Source of the DNA: Saccharibacillus qingshengii | GTDB lineage: Bacteria; Bacillota; Bacilli; Paenibacillales; Paenibacillaceae | NCBI RefSeq assembly: GCF_013185195.1 | Contig: NZ_JAAZWC010000012.1 | Coordinates: 62,001 to 126,000, forward strand | Direction: 5' to 3' | Length of the DNA: 64,000 nt | Shown here: in pieces, positions 43,891 to 52,774 of the stretch | How positions within the stretch are numbered: position 1 is the first letter of the stretch | Layout of the letters: every line of letters begins with the position of its first letter | The notes under the pieces: generated by a model | Database searches by the model: none | Seen by the model: only the letters and a program-made list of their open reading frames with translations | Told to the model about the DNA's origin: nothing | Position numbers and translations under genes: made by a program

Positions 43891-45579
43891 TTACTCGTAT
43901 GCGCCGCGGCTCGGACGTCCCCCGACGCCGGCTCCACGCGGGCGTCCGTCAGGATCCGGAGCGGCGCTCAGCACGCGGTCGGCGATGCCGGACAAGGAAG
44001 CGGGAGAACCGGCCTGCAGCCGGAAACTGCCGGAAGCCGGCGCCGCGAACAGCGGATCGGCAAACAGCGAATGGGTATCGCCCCGGGAACCTTTGGCGTA
44101 GGCGGCGAAGCTTTTGTACGTTTTGTTTTTCCACGTCCAGGTCGCCTGTTTGGCATTGGGTGCAAAGTACAGATTGTAGTCGACCAAGCTGCCGACATTC
44201 TCGGTATACTCGTTGAGAATCAGGGCTCCGGAAGCGGACGCGGCGAAAATATTATTGCGGATGATATTGTTCCTGACGTCGAATTGCAGATACAGCTGGC
44301 CGGTCCCCCATTCCAGCGTATCGTTGTAAGCGACCGTGTTGCCGGTCACGATACTGTCCGCCGTGGAACCGCGGTCTTTGTCGTAGCCGCCGAGCGCAAT
44401 CCCGGTCATGGCATTATAGACGACGACATTGCTGCGGACGGTGATGCCCGAAGTCGAGCGGCCCGCGTGTTCCGACGCAATCTCGATGCCGATATCGTTG
44501 CGTTCGGTTCGATTGTGCTCGATGACGATATCCCGTCCGCCGTCGACGTAAATGCCGCCGGCCGAATGGCTGCCGTTCGGGATGCGGCGGCCATAGGAAG
44601 GATTGCGGACGGAAGTGCTGCCGGTGACGAGATTGCCGCGGATCACTCCGTCACGGGCCTGGTCGTATTTCGTCTTCGGCGACGTGCCTTCGAAGCCGAT
44701 CGCATCGATCCCGATATTGTCGTTGTCATGGACATAGTTGTTCTCCACGACGAATTGTTCGACGTTGCCGTTCAGCACGAGCGCTTCGCTCGAGCCGAGC
44801 GTCAGACGGTACAGTTCATTGCCGGCAATCGTCAGATCGGAGATCGAAGCCGGCGCTTGCGTGCCGTACACCGCGATGCCGTGCGCGTCGCGGCCCGCAA
44901 GTTCACGGCCTGCAGGCACAGCCGTGCTGCCGATATCGTGGATTCGGTTATCCAGCAGCCGGACGCCCCGGCCGGCTCCGTGCACATGGATGCCGATCGG
45001 CACGACGTCCAACGCGGACGTCTTGTAATTGCGCAGCTCCAGGCCGCGGATCGTTACGCGGCTGGCCCCGTCCAGCTCGATCAGGCTGCCCTTGTCCGAA
45101 GCGGACAGGTTCGTGCCGTCGAGCACCGCCGTCTCCGACGGATAGCTCGCGACGGTCAGGCGCGCGGCGGAGCCCGCCGCGCCCGGTTCTCCGGCGAGCT
45201 TGAGCCGCTGGCTGTACAGGCCGCCGCGCAGATACACGGTGCCGCCGCTCTTCATGGCGGCATCCGCGGCGCGCTGCACGGTCTTCCATGGGCGAGCCTT
45301 CGCGCCCGTGCCGTCCTTGTCGCTGCCGTCCGGTGCGACATAGTAATAGGGGGCGGGGTCCGCTTGGGCGGCGGATACGACGGAGGCGGCAGCGGCAGGC
45401 GGAGCGGCGGCGGAGCCCGCAGCGGCAGGCGGAGCGGCGGCGGAGCCCGCAGCGGCAGGCGGAGCGGCGGCGGCAACCGCCGAAGCCGAGGTAGACGGCG
45501 CCGTGCAGGCGGCGAGCGATGCCGCTGCCAGCAGAATGCTTGCGGCGGCAGTCAAAGATTTTGAAATATTCGGCAGCAT
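43891..45579 (-). CDS. Secreted right-handed beta-helix lipoprotein
   Basis: 562 residues from MLPNISKSLT, with GAGGAGGAAG upstream. A lipoprotein signal with lipobox LAAC (about residues 20-23) leads into an Ala/Pro/Ser-rich linker with repeated PPAAAGSAA units, then a parallel beta-helix of right-handed coils: YYYVAPDGSDKDGTGAKARP, RAADAAMKSGGTVYLRGG and repeated NxV/IxxN rungs such as VRSNVVVYNAMTGIAL and VTGNTVAYN. This fold is typical of pectate lyases and other polysaccharide-active enzymes; no lyase residues could be confirmed. It sits on the outer face of the membrane. Confidence 0.85.
   Translation of the reverse strand: MLPNISKSLTAAASILLAAASLAACTAPSTSASAVAAAAPPAAAGSAAAPPAAAGSAAAPPAAAASVVSAAQADPAPYYYVAPDGSDKDGTGAKARPWKTVQRAADAAMKSGGTVYLRGGLYSQRLKLAGEPGAAGSAARLTVASYPSETAVLDGTNLSASDKGSLIELDGASRVTIRGLELRNYKTSALDVVPIGIHVHGAGRGVRLLDNRIHDIGSTAVPAGRELAGRDAHGIAVYGTQAPASISDLTIAGNELYRLTLGSSEALVLNGNVEQFVVENNYVHDNDNIGIDAIGFEGTSPKTKYDQARDGVIRGNLVTGSTSVRNPSYGRRIPNGSHSAGGIYVDGGRDIVIEHNRTERNDIGIEIASEHAGRSTSGITVRSNVVVYNAMTGIALGGYDKDRGSTADSIVTGNTVAYNDTLEWGTGQLYLQFDVRNNIIRNNIFAASASGALILNEYTENVGSLVDYNLYFAPNAKQATWTWKNKTYKSFAAYAKGSRGDTHSLFADPLFAAPASGSFRLQAGSPASLSGIADRVLSAAPDPDGRPRGAGVGGRPSRGAYE
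45391..45475. repeat. 30-bp tandem repeat within the lipoprotein linker
   Basis: Two identical 30-base units (45391-45420, 45421-45450) starting AGCGGCAGGCGGAGCGGC, and a third matching over 25 bases. It encodes the PPAAAGSAA linker units and could vary in copy number. Confidence 0.85.
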
Positions 45580-45659
45580 GGGCTTCCTCCTCGAATGGTC
45601 TTGTTTTCGCGTACGGCTTCCCTGATTAAAAAGGGTGGCATGATCGCGTGCTTCATTCA

Positions 45660-47681
45660 TTAGCGGCTGCGCAGCCGGATCGCGATCCGAAGCCGTTCCA
45701 ATTCCCGCTCACGCTCCATGTACAGCCGCTCCGCTTCTTCCAGCGAAATTTCGACGAAGCGAATAGTCTGCCCCGGGCGAAGTTGGGCCACGATGCGCAG
45801 ATCGACCGCGGCGATCTGCGCGATTCTCGGATATCCTCCCGTTGTCTGCCGGTCGGCCGTCAATACGATAGGTCCGCCGTCCGGCGGTACCTGCACGGTA
45901 CCCGGGGCAACCGCTTCGGAGATCAGTTCCAGCGGATGCGCAAGGGCAAGCGCCGGACCCGACAGTCGGCAGCCCATCCGGTCGGACTGCGGAGTGACAC
46001 CAAAAGCGGAGTCGAGCAGCGCCGCGCGGCTGGCTTCGTCAAAGCGGGCAAAATGCGTCCCCCGGGTAAAACGAACAGCGATAGACGAAGCGGCAGCGGC
46101 TGCCGGGAAACCGGCCCAATCCGCAAGGCCGGCGATGTAGCCGTGTGCGACGTGCCAGGCCGCCGCGGCGAAGTCCGCTTCGGGCCCGATTCCGCGCAGC
46201 GGTACAATCCCGCCCGAAGCGGACCGCGCAGCGGCAGGCGATGTCCGCACCTGCAGGACATCGCCCGCGCGCAGCGCGCGGCCTTCGAGCCCGCCCAGGC
46301 CGGCTCGAAGATCGGTGCTTCGGCTGCCCATCTCCTCGGGCGCGCCGAAGCCTCCCGCCAGCGCGAGATACGCGCGGCAGCCCTGCACGGCCGTGCCGAA
46401 TTCCAGCACGGCCCCGGCCCGCACCACGACGGGCCGCCACATCGGCAGCGGCTCGCCACCGATCGAAGGCGCCAGATCCGCACCGGTCAGCGCGATCCGC
46501 GACTCGCGTTCGAAGCGGAGCCCGGGCCCGGTAAGCGTAATCTCGAGCGCAGCTTCGCTCTCGGCATTGCCCGCGAGCAGATTGGCGGTGCGCAGCGCGT
46601 AACCGTCCATGGCACCGCCGGCCGTTACGCCGTACTGCTGATAACCCGGACGACCGAGATCCTGAAGCGTGGTCAGCAGACCGGGCTTCAGCACGGTAAT
46701 AGCGTTCGTCTTTGCTTGTTCACGACTCTCCCTGGCGGGCTTTTCGCCTGCTGCCTTCAGCGTGTAAGCCGGCTTACGATCGGTGCCGGATTTGGGATCG
46801 GGAACCGTTTGCAGGCTGTCGTCAAGCGCCAGATCCGCATATTCCTCCGCCGTAACCGGCACGAACCTGACCCGGTCGCCCGCCCGCAGCAGACTCGGCG
46901 GCATACGCTCCGGTCGGAATAAGGCAGTGGGGGTCCGCCCGATAATCCGCCAGCCGCCCGGTGTCGATATCGGATACACCCCGGTCTGCCCACCCGCAAT
47001 CCCGACTGCTCCTGCCGGCACGGCCTTTCGGGGCGTATCGAGCCGCGGAGCGGCGATCCGCTCGTCCATCCCGCCCAGATAAGGAAATCCGGGGGCGAAT
47101 CCGATCATATATACCGGATACTCCCCCGCTGCATGAATACGAACGACCTCTTCCGTCGTCAGTCCGCTATGGGCCGCGACGAATTCCAGATCCGGGCCAA
47201 ATTCGCCGCCGTACCGCACCGGAATATCGACGGTCCGAATCTGAAGACCTTCTTCGTCGATGTCCGTCAGGGAGAGACGGCTCAGCCAATCAGCCGCAAG
47301 TTCGAATACGGAAAGCCAGTTTTTCCGCTTCGTTCCTGCTTTTGAAGTCCTGCTCTTGCCCTGAATATGTGCCGGCACCCCAAGTTCTTGTGCCGTGTGC
47401 AGCGGATCATAGAACACGGTCACCGCCGCAAACGAAGGCACTGCTTCGATCATCCCCGGCAGCGGAGAGTCTTCCAACTGCCGCATCACACGCCGCACTT
47501 CCCGCTGTACGTCCGGAGCGATTTCCGTTCCCAGCACAATTCGGAGCGCCGTTTCGCCCAGCGGCTCGATTTCCAAGACGCGTTCTTTCTTGTTCCCGGA
47601 GCTCCGAGTGCTCTCGCCGCACTGGCCCTGCTGCTTGCCGTCTTCCTGTCCAAGACATTCATTTTCCGGATTTCCCTCCAT
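45660..47681 (-). CDS. Fused 5-oxoprolinase subunits B and C (PxpB-PxpC)
   Basis: 673 residues joining two proteins that are separate in Bacillus subtilis (KipI and KipA). Residues about 35-285 are PxpB/KipI: LEIEPLGETALRIVLG, HSGLTTEEVVRIHAAGEYPV and YPISTPGGWRIIGRT. After a linker rich in Lys/Glu/Ala, residues about 330-650 are PxpC/KipA: VLKPGLLTTLQDLGRPGYQQ, GAMDGYALRTANLL, MGSRSTDLRAGLGG and RMGCRLSGP. With PxpA it hydrolyses 5-oxoproline to glutamate using ATP. pxpA lies 142 bases upstream on the same strand. Confidence 0.93.
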   Translation of the reverse strand: MEGNPENECLGQEDGKQQGQCGESTRSSGNKKERVLEIEPLGETALRIVLGTEIAPDVQREVRRVMRQLEDSPLPGMIEAVPSFAAVTVFYDPLHTAQELGVPAHIQGKSRTSKAGTKRKNWLSVFELAADWLSRLSLTDIDEEGLQIRTVDIPVRYGGEFGPDLEFVAAHSGLTTEEVVRIHAAGEYPVYMIGFAPGFPYLGGMDERIAAPRLDTPRKAVPAGAVGIAGGQTGVYPISTPGGWRIIGRTPTALFRPERMPPSLLRAGDRVRFVPVTAEEYADLALDDSLQTVPDPKSGTDRKPAYTLKAAGEKPARESREQAKTNAITVLKPGLLTTLQDLGRPGYQQYGVTAGGAMDGYALRTANLLAGNAESEAALEITLTGPGLRFERESRIALTGADLAPSIGGEPLPMWRPVVVRAGAVLEFGTAVQGCRAYLALAGGFGAPEEMGSRSTDLRAGLGGLEGRALRAGDVLQVRTSPAAARSASGGIVPLRGIGPEADFAAAAWHVAHGYIAGLADWAGFPAAAAASSIAVRFTRGTHFARFDEASRAALLDSAFGVTPQSDRMGCRLSGPALALAHPLELISEAVAPGTVQVPPDGGPIVLTADRQTTGGYPRIAQIAAVDLRIVAQLRPGQTIRFVEISLEEAERLYMERERELERLRIAIRLRSR

Positions 47682-47823
47682 ACTCCGCCTCCCTTTCCCA
47701 TCTTCCCGTCCGATTCGCCTACCCCTGCTGCAGCTATTCGGCCCCCTGCTCGCTTATGGGACGCGATGAGCCGATTTATCCCATTATTTTCGGCCAGTCT
47801 TTCCCTGCACCGTTCATGCTGTT

Positions 47824-48663
47824 CTAAGCGTCTCCCACTGGCCGAACTTCGATTCCGGCGCCTTCGCAGGCCGCCCGAATCCGGCGGGCAAATTCAAGAG
47901 CGTGTTCCCCGTCACCGTGCAGGCAGACGGTATCGGCACGCAGCGGCACGTCTTCTCCCTCCGGGGTGGAGACGCGCCCTTCGAGAGCCATGCGCACAAC
48001 CCGGGCCGCCGCGATGCCGGCGTCCCCGATCAGCGCGCCGGGAAGCCCGCGCGGCATGAGCGAGCCGTCCGCGCGATAGCCGCGGTCCGCGAACGCTTCG
48101 TGCGCGGTTCGCAGCCCGAGCCGTTCGGCGGCGCGGGTCGACTCGCCGCCGGCCAGGCCGAGCAGCGTGAGGCCCGGGTTCGTCCGGTATACGGCTTCGG
48201 CGATTGCTTCCGCCAGATCCGCCCGGGCCGCGGCCATATTGTACAGCGCGCCGTGCGGCTTCACGTGCCGCAGCGTTCCGCCTTCGGCGCGTACGATCGC
48301 TTCGAGCGCGCCGATCTGGTACACCGTCATCGCGTAGACTTCGTCCGCCGTGACGTCCATGTTCCGCCGGCCGAAGCCGGCCAGATCCGGCAGTCCGGGG
48401 TGGGCGCCGATCGCCGCGCCCGCCGCAAGCGCCAGCCGGACCGTCCGCCGCATGACGGATGGATCGCCGGCATGGAAGCCGCAGGCGATATTGGCCGACG
48501 TGACGTACGGCAGAATTTCGGCGTCGCGCCCCAGCGTATAGGCGCCGAAGCTCTCGCCGAGATCGCAATTCAGATCGATCCGGGCAGCCGGGCGACCTTC
48601 TTGACAGTCCGGTGTCGGCCCGGCCGCTTTTTTTTCGCGTAATAGGGGATCTCGTTCGTCCAT
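47824..48663 (-). CDS. pxpA: 5-oxoprolinase subunit PxpA (LamB/YcsF family)
   Basis: 279 residues from MDERDPLLRE, with AGGAGGAC seven bases before the ATG; the frame stays open further upstream without a site. Family signatures are RIDLNCDLGESFGAYTLGRD, SANIACGFHAGDPSVMRR, GAHPGLPDLAGFGRR and VKPHGALYNMAA, and HGDGEHALEFARRI near the C-terminus. It supplies the ring-opening part of the Pxp complex. It is the first gene of the pxpA-pxpBC pair. The 357 bases upstream hold only a terminator for the ABC operon. Confidence 0.93.
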   Translation of the reverse strand: MDERDPLLREKKAAGPTPDCQEGRPAARIDLNCDLGESFGAYTLGRDAEILPYVTSANIACGFHAGDPSVMRRTVRLALAAGAAIGAHPGLPDLAGFGRRNMDVTADEVYAMTVYQIGALEAIVRAEGGTLRHVKPHGALYNMAAARADLAEAIAEAVYRTNPGLTLLGLAGGESTRAAERLGLRTAHEAFADRGYRADGSLMPRGLPGALIGDAGIAAARVVRMALEGRVSTPEGEDVPLRADTVCLHGDGEHALEFARRIRAACEGAGIEVRPVGDA

Positions 48664-48850
48664 CTTCTTGTCCTCCTGTTCCTGTTCCCGCCGTTTGCTT
48701 ATCCTCGGCCGGCTTCGTCTGGCGGGAAGCAGTGGAGCCGGGATGCCGACTGCGGAGCATGGCCTTGAAATACCGCCATTATAACCGTACGGCGAATCTT
48801 CCTCAACGCCTGTTCGAACAGGCGGCCGGCAGATCTTCTTTTGGGCAGGC

Positions 48851-48896
48851 AAAAAGCCCGCCCCCGTCCATGTCGCACATGGAGAGGCCGGGCCTT
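48851..48896 (-). terminator. Terminator of the sugar ABC transporter operon
   Basis: Long stem with an inner perfect hairpin TCCATGT/ACATGGA and outer GGCCCGGCCT-type pairing; the minus strand then reads CTTTTTG. It lies about 125 bases after the binding-protein gene. Confidence 0.75.
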
Positions 48897-49020
48897 CCTT
48901 TTGATTATTGAAACGTTCGCTTTCCCGGCGATCGCCTTTCAAACTGCGCACGGAGCCGAGCAGAGATCCGGCGCGAAAACATGCATCTTTTGGCTGTAGG
49001 CTGCCGGCTGTTAACGCGCC

Positions 49021-50646
49021 TTACTTATAGCTGCCCGCGTCGATCGCTTCCTGTTTCTCGTCCAGAATCTCCTGATAGCCCGCGTCCAGATACTGCTGCT
49101 TCGCTTCCTCGTACAGCTTGTCGAACTGGTCTTCCGGAGCCAGCGCGACTTTGAGGTACAATTCCTGGAACAGGACGTTGAGATCGGCTTTGTAATCGTT
49201 GACGTTCTCCAGCACGACCGTGTACAGCGCATCCGGCGTACGGAATTCTTCGACTTCATTATAATATTTGACCAGGTCTTCGACCAGATACTCGTGTCCC
49301 GGCGGCGACCAGTTCCGTTTGTTGGCCGCAAGCGTCGTTTCCGGATCCGGGTACTGCGCCGTCTCGGTCACAAGCGCCCAATAGTCTTTGTTGTTGTTCT
49401 GCGCCAGTACGGATTCGCCTTTGAACTCGGGATCGCGTACGGCGATGCCTTCCGCATCCAGCTTGTAGTTCTCGCCTTCGACCCCGTTCTGCAGCAGGAA
49501 CAGATTCTCCGGTTGGCTCATCCAATCCAGGTACATCCATACGGCCGCCCGTTCCATGTCGGTCGATTCGTAGTTAATGCCCATGATCATGCCGAACGGC
49601 CAGTAGGCGCGTCCTTGGGGCTCGAGGCCTTCCGGTACTCCCGCATACGGAGGAACAATGGCGAATTCGGCTTTCGGATTGTTTTTCAGCGTCGCTTCGA
49701 ACACATCCGTGTTGTTGGTGAGATACGTGCCGTACGTGCCCGTTTTGCCCGCCACGAACTCCGCTTTGATCTTGGAATCGTCGTCGCGCAGATAGAACTC
49801 GCGGTCGATCAGGCCGTTGTTGTACTGGTAGTTCAGATTGCGCAGATACCGCTCCGTATCGGCCGTCGTAAAATCCGCTACGGACAGATCGGAGTACAGC
49901 GCCCGGTATTTCTCGTCGAACGGCCAGTCGCGGAACGCATAATTGTAGTTGAACGAGTTCTGGATCAAGCTGCCGCCCGTCGTGCCGAGCCCTGCTTCTT
50001 TCCACTTTTTCAGCATCTCGTTGTATTTTTCAAGCGAAGTCAGATCTTCCATCTTCATTCCGACCTGCTCGACCCAGTCTTTGCGGATGATGCTCGTAAA
50101 GTTGTCCGCATTCGGACGCGAAGCGAAGACGAAGGTGTTCTTCTCGTCGATGGTGCCGTACTGCTTGATCGTCTCCCCCATGTTCTTCCAATAAGTCGGG
50201 GCGTAATGCTCCACTTCTTCATGGTTCAGCTCCTGGAGCACTTCTTCGCCGTAATAAGCAAGCGCTTGGGGCATATCGTAGTGGAAAATGATATCCGGCG
50301 CTTTGTGCGAAGCCAGCAGCTGCTCGAAATCCGTCACTTCGCTGCTGCGGGTAATTGGCACAAAGTTAACGCTTACATTATACTTGTCGCCGAATTCCTT
50401 TTGGATCCAGCGGGTATAGAAGTTGTCGGTTACGTTCCATCCTTCAAAAGCGCGCTCGTAGACGGGGATATCCAGACTGACTTTCTCGGGGAAACCTTTG
50501 GAATAATCCGCGAACCCTTCGGCCGGTGTCTCCGCAGCCGGAGAACTCGCCGCTTCCTTACCGCCGCCTCCCGTACATCCCGCCAACAGCCCGACCAGCG
50601 CAAGACCCGTCACGAACAGCGAAGCTTTTCTTTTCTTTCGATTCAT
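49021..50646 (-). CDS. Extracellular sugar-binding lipoprotein of an ABC transporter
   Basis: 541 residues from MNRKKRKASLFVTG, chosen for the GGAGGGGG site about ten bases upstream. Lipobox LAGC (residues about 20-23) marks a lipoprotein. The body is the large type of family 1 solute-binding protein seen with LplB/LplC permeases (ERAFEGWNVTDNFYTRWIQK, ADNFTSIIRKDWVEQVGM, EPQGRAYWPFGMIMGINYES). It delivers oligosaccharide to the two permeases whose genes precede it. The sugar is not evident. A cre-like site lies inside the gene near 50364. Confidence 0.92.
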   Translation of the reverse strand: MNRKKRKASLFVTGLALVGLLAGCTGGGGKEAASSPAAETPAEGFADYSKGFPEKVSLDIPVYERAFEGWNVTDNFYTRWIQKEFGDKYNVSVNFVPITRSSEVTDFEQLLASHKAPDIIFHYDMPQALAYYGEEVLQELNHEEVEHYAPTYWKNMGETIKQYGTIDEKNTFVFASRPNADNFTSIIRKDWVEQVGMKMEDLTSLEKYNEMLKKWKEAGLGTTGGSLIQNSFNYNYAFRDWPFDEKYRALYSDLSVADFTTADTERYLRNLNYQYNNGLIDREFYLRDDDSKIKAEFVAGKTGTYGTYLTNNTDVFEATLKNNPKAEFAIVPPYAGVPEGLEPQGRAYWPFGMIMGINYESTDMERAAVWMYLDWMSQPENLFLLQNGVEGENYKLDAEGIAVRDPEFKGESVLAQNNNKDYWALVTETAQYPDPETTLAANKRNWSPPGHEYLVEDLVKYYNEVEEFRTPDALYTVVLENVNDYKADLNVLFQELYLKVALAPEDQFDKLYEEAKQQYLDAGYQEILDEKQEAIDAGSYK

Positions 50647-50683
50647 CGCCAGACCCCCTCCATTTTTCTTCAAAAAGTTATCC

Positions 50684-51580
50684 CTACTCTTTGACCGCGC
50701 CCAACATGGTGCCCTGAACGAAATACTTCTGCACGAACGGATAGATACAGATGATCGGAATCGTCGCGAATACGACCACCGCCGCTTTCATGACTTCGGG
50801 ATTGCTCAGTGTCACTTCGGTCGCCTCAAGCTGGAAGCTCTCGGTCGCCTGGACGATCAGATAATACAGTTTCAACTGCAGCGGGCGCAGATCGACATTA
50901 TGTTTGATATAGAACAGCGCGTCCTGGTAAGCGTTCCAGCGCCCGACCGCGTAGAAGAGCGACAAGGTGGCCAGAATCGGCTTGGACAGAGGCAGCACGA
51001 TACTCCAGAGGATCCGGAAGTGTCCGGCTCCGTCGATCCGCGCGGATTCCTCCAGGCTGACCGGCACGCTGTGGGTGAACGTCGTTTTCATGATCAACAG
51101 ATTGAAGGCGCTGAACGACAGCGGCAGCACTAGCGACCACATCGTATCGAGCATACCCAGATTGTTGATCAGCATGTATTCGGGAATGATCCCGCCGCTG
51201 AAGTACATCGTGAACAAGAAGATGAAGGTCAGGGTCGAGCGGCCTTTGAGCTGTCTGCGGGACAGCGGATACGCCGCGCACACCGTGACGACCATCCCGA
51301 GGATGGTGAACAGAACGGTGACGATCACCGAGACGTAGAGCGAGCGAAGAATGCTGGCATCGGCGAAAATCTTGGCGTACGCCTCGATCGAGAATCCTTT
51401 GGGCAGCAGGAAGACTTTGTTCGCGATGACGTAAGCATCTTCACTGAACGACTTGGCGACGATATGCATATAAGGCAGCAGACAGACAAGGGAAATGACC
51501 ACCAACAAGGCGTGGATCACAAATCCCCAGACATCGAAGCTTTTTTTGCTGCCGACCGGAAGGGATTTTGCGGCTTTCAT
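50684..51580 (-). CDS. Sugar ABC transporter permease (LplC/MalG type)
   Basis: 298 residues with six membrane helices. The EAA loop contacting the ATPase reads EESARIDGAGHFRILWSIVL (about residues 180-200). The C-terminus is YPFVQKYFVQGTMLGAVKE, as in LplC/CUT1 permeases. It is 42 bases from the preceding permease gene and 37 bases before the binding-protein gene. No ATPase gene is in the operon, so a shared ATPase such as MsmX is likely used. Confidence 0.95.
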   Translation of the reverse strand: MKAAKSLPVGSKKSFDVWGFVIHALLVVISLVCLLPYMHIVAKSFSEDAYVIANKVFLLPKGFSIEAYAKIFADASILRSLYVSVIVTVLFTILGMVVTVCAAYPLSRRQLKGRSTLTFIFLFTMYFSGGIIPEYMLINNLGMLDTMWSLVLPLSFSAFNLLIMKTTFTHSVPVSLEESARIDGAGHFRILWSIVLPLSKPILATLSLFYAVGRWNAYQDALFYIKHNVDLRPLQLKLYYLIVQATESFQLEATEVTLSNPEVMKAAVVVFATIPIICIYPFVQKYFVQGTMLGAVKE

Positions 51581-51622
51581 CGTGTTGCTCCTTTCTTTGA
51601 AGGTAGATTCGGATGTCTGCGA

Positions 51623-52585
51623 CTACAGCAATCCGTCTTCGCCCATTTTCTTGGCGACCCGGTCGGCCGTCAGCACAAGCACCAATCCGATCAGCGCCTG
51701 GAACAGTCCCAGCGCGGTTGCGCGGCTGATGTCTCCGCCCTCGATCCCCCAGCGGTACACCAGTACCGGGATCGTGGTCGTAAATTCGGTCGTGGCCCGG
51801 TTCAGGAGCGAGAAGATCCGTTCGAACGAACCGCCCATGACGCCGCCCAGACTCATGATCAGCAGAGTCACGATGGTCGGCCGGATCGAAGGCAGCGTGA
51901 TGTTCCACATTTTGCGCCAGCGGTTTGCGCCGTCGACGGTGGCCGCTTCGTACATTTCCGGATTGATACTGCTCATCGCGGCGAGATAGATGATCGTGCC
52001 CCAGCCCATACTCTGCCAGATGCCGATCGCCAGATAGCTGATCAGCCAGTTCATGTCTTCCTGCAGGAACGGAATCCGGTCTCCGCCCAGCGTCACGATC
52101 AGATTGTTGATCATGCCGTTGCCTTCGCCGAGCAGTTGGTACGCCATCGCTCCCACGATGACCCAAGACAGAAAATGCGGCAGATACAGCAGCGTCTGAT
52201 TGACCCGCTTGAACAGGACGTTCTTGACCTCGTGCAGCAGCAGCGCCAGGAAGATCGGCACCGTAAAGCTGAAGATCAGATCCATAATGTTGAGCAGCAG
52301 CGTATTGCGTACGGCCCGGGCAAAGTCCGGCTTGGCGAACAATTCCTGAAAGACCTCCATCCCGACCCATTCGCTTCCCCAAAAGCCCTTGGCGATCTTG
52401 TAATCCTTGAAGGCTAGTACAAGACCCGCAAGCGGCGTGTATTTGAAGAGAAGCACCAGCGCCAGCGGAAGAATAAGAAGCACGTACAGCTGCCAGTCGC
52501 GCCGCAGATAGTAGAGCATTCCGTAGCGGTCTTTTTTCAGTAAAGCGGTTTCATTTTTGGTTTTGGCTATACTGATTCCCTTCAT
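51623..52585 (-). CDS. Sugar ABC transporter permease (LplB type)
   Basis: 320 residues from MKGISIAKTKNE, with GGGAGGTGA seven bases upstream. Six membrane helices; the EAA loop reads YEAATVDGANRWRKMWNITL, and an LplB-style N-terminal cytoplasmic stretch precedes helix 1. It pairs with the LplC-type permease to import an oligosaccharide. It is the first gene of the transporter operon, downstream of the membrane AraC-sensor gene. Confidence 0.94.
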   Translation of the reverse strand: MKGISIAKTKNETALLKKDRYGMLYYLRRDWQLYVLLILPLALVLLFKYTPLAGLVLAFKDYKIAKGFWGSEWVGMEVFQELFAKPDFARAVRNTLLLNIMDLIFSFTVPIFLALLLHEVKNVLFKRVNQTLLYLPHFLSWVIVGAMAYQLLGEGNGMINNLIVTLGGDRIPFLQEDMNWLISYLAIGIWQSMGWGTIIYLAAMSSINPEMYEAATVDGANRWRKMWNITLPSIRPTIVTLLIMSLGGVMGGSFERIFSLLNRATTEFTTTIPVLVYRWGIEGGDISRATALGLFQALIGLVLVLTADRVAKKMGEDGLL

Positions 52586-52774
52586 GTTGTCACCTCCCGT
52601 CTGCTTTTTACCATCCGTCGCCGGAGATGTGCCCAGCATAGCGCCCGCTCCTTGGATCGGTAAACGACGAGTGTTGATGATAAGGGCCATTTTTGATTCC
52701 AAGCCCGCCGTTATAGGGTTCTTGGTAGGGCTCAAGATCAATATTGGATATTCGGATCAAAAATGGTGTCTGCC

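Noticed and set aside
45391-45475. CRISPR-like short repeats
   Set aside because: The units are contiguous with no spacers and encode a protein linker.
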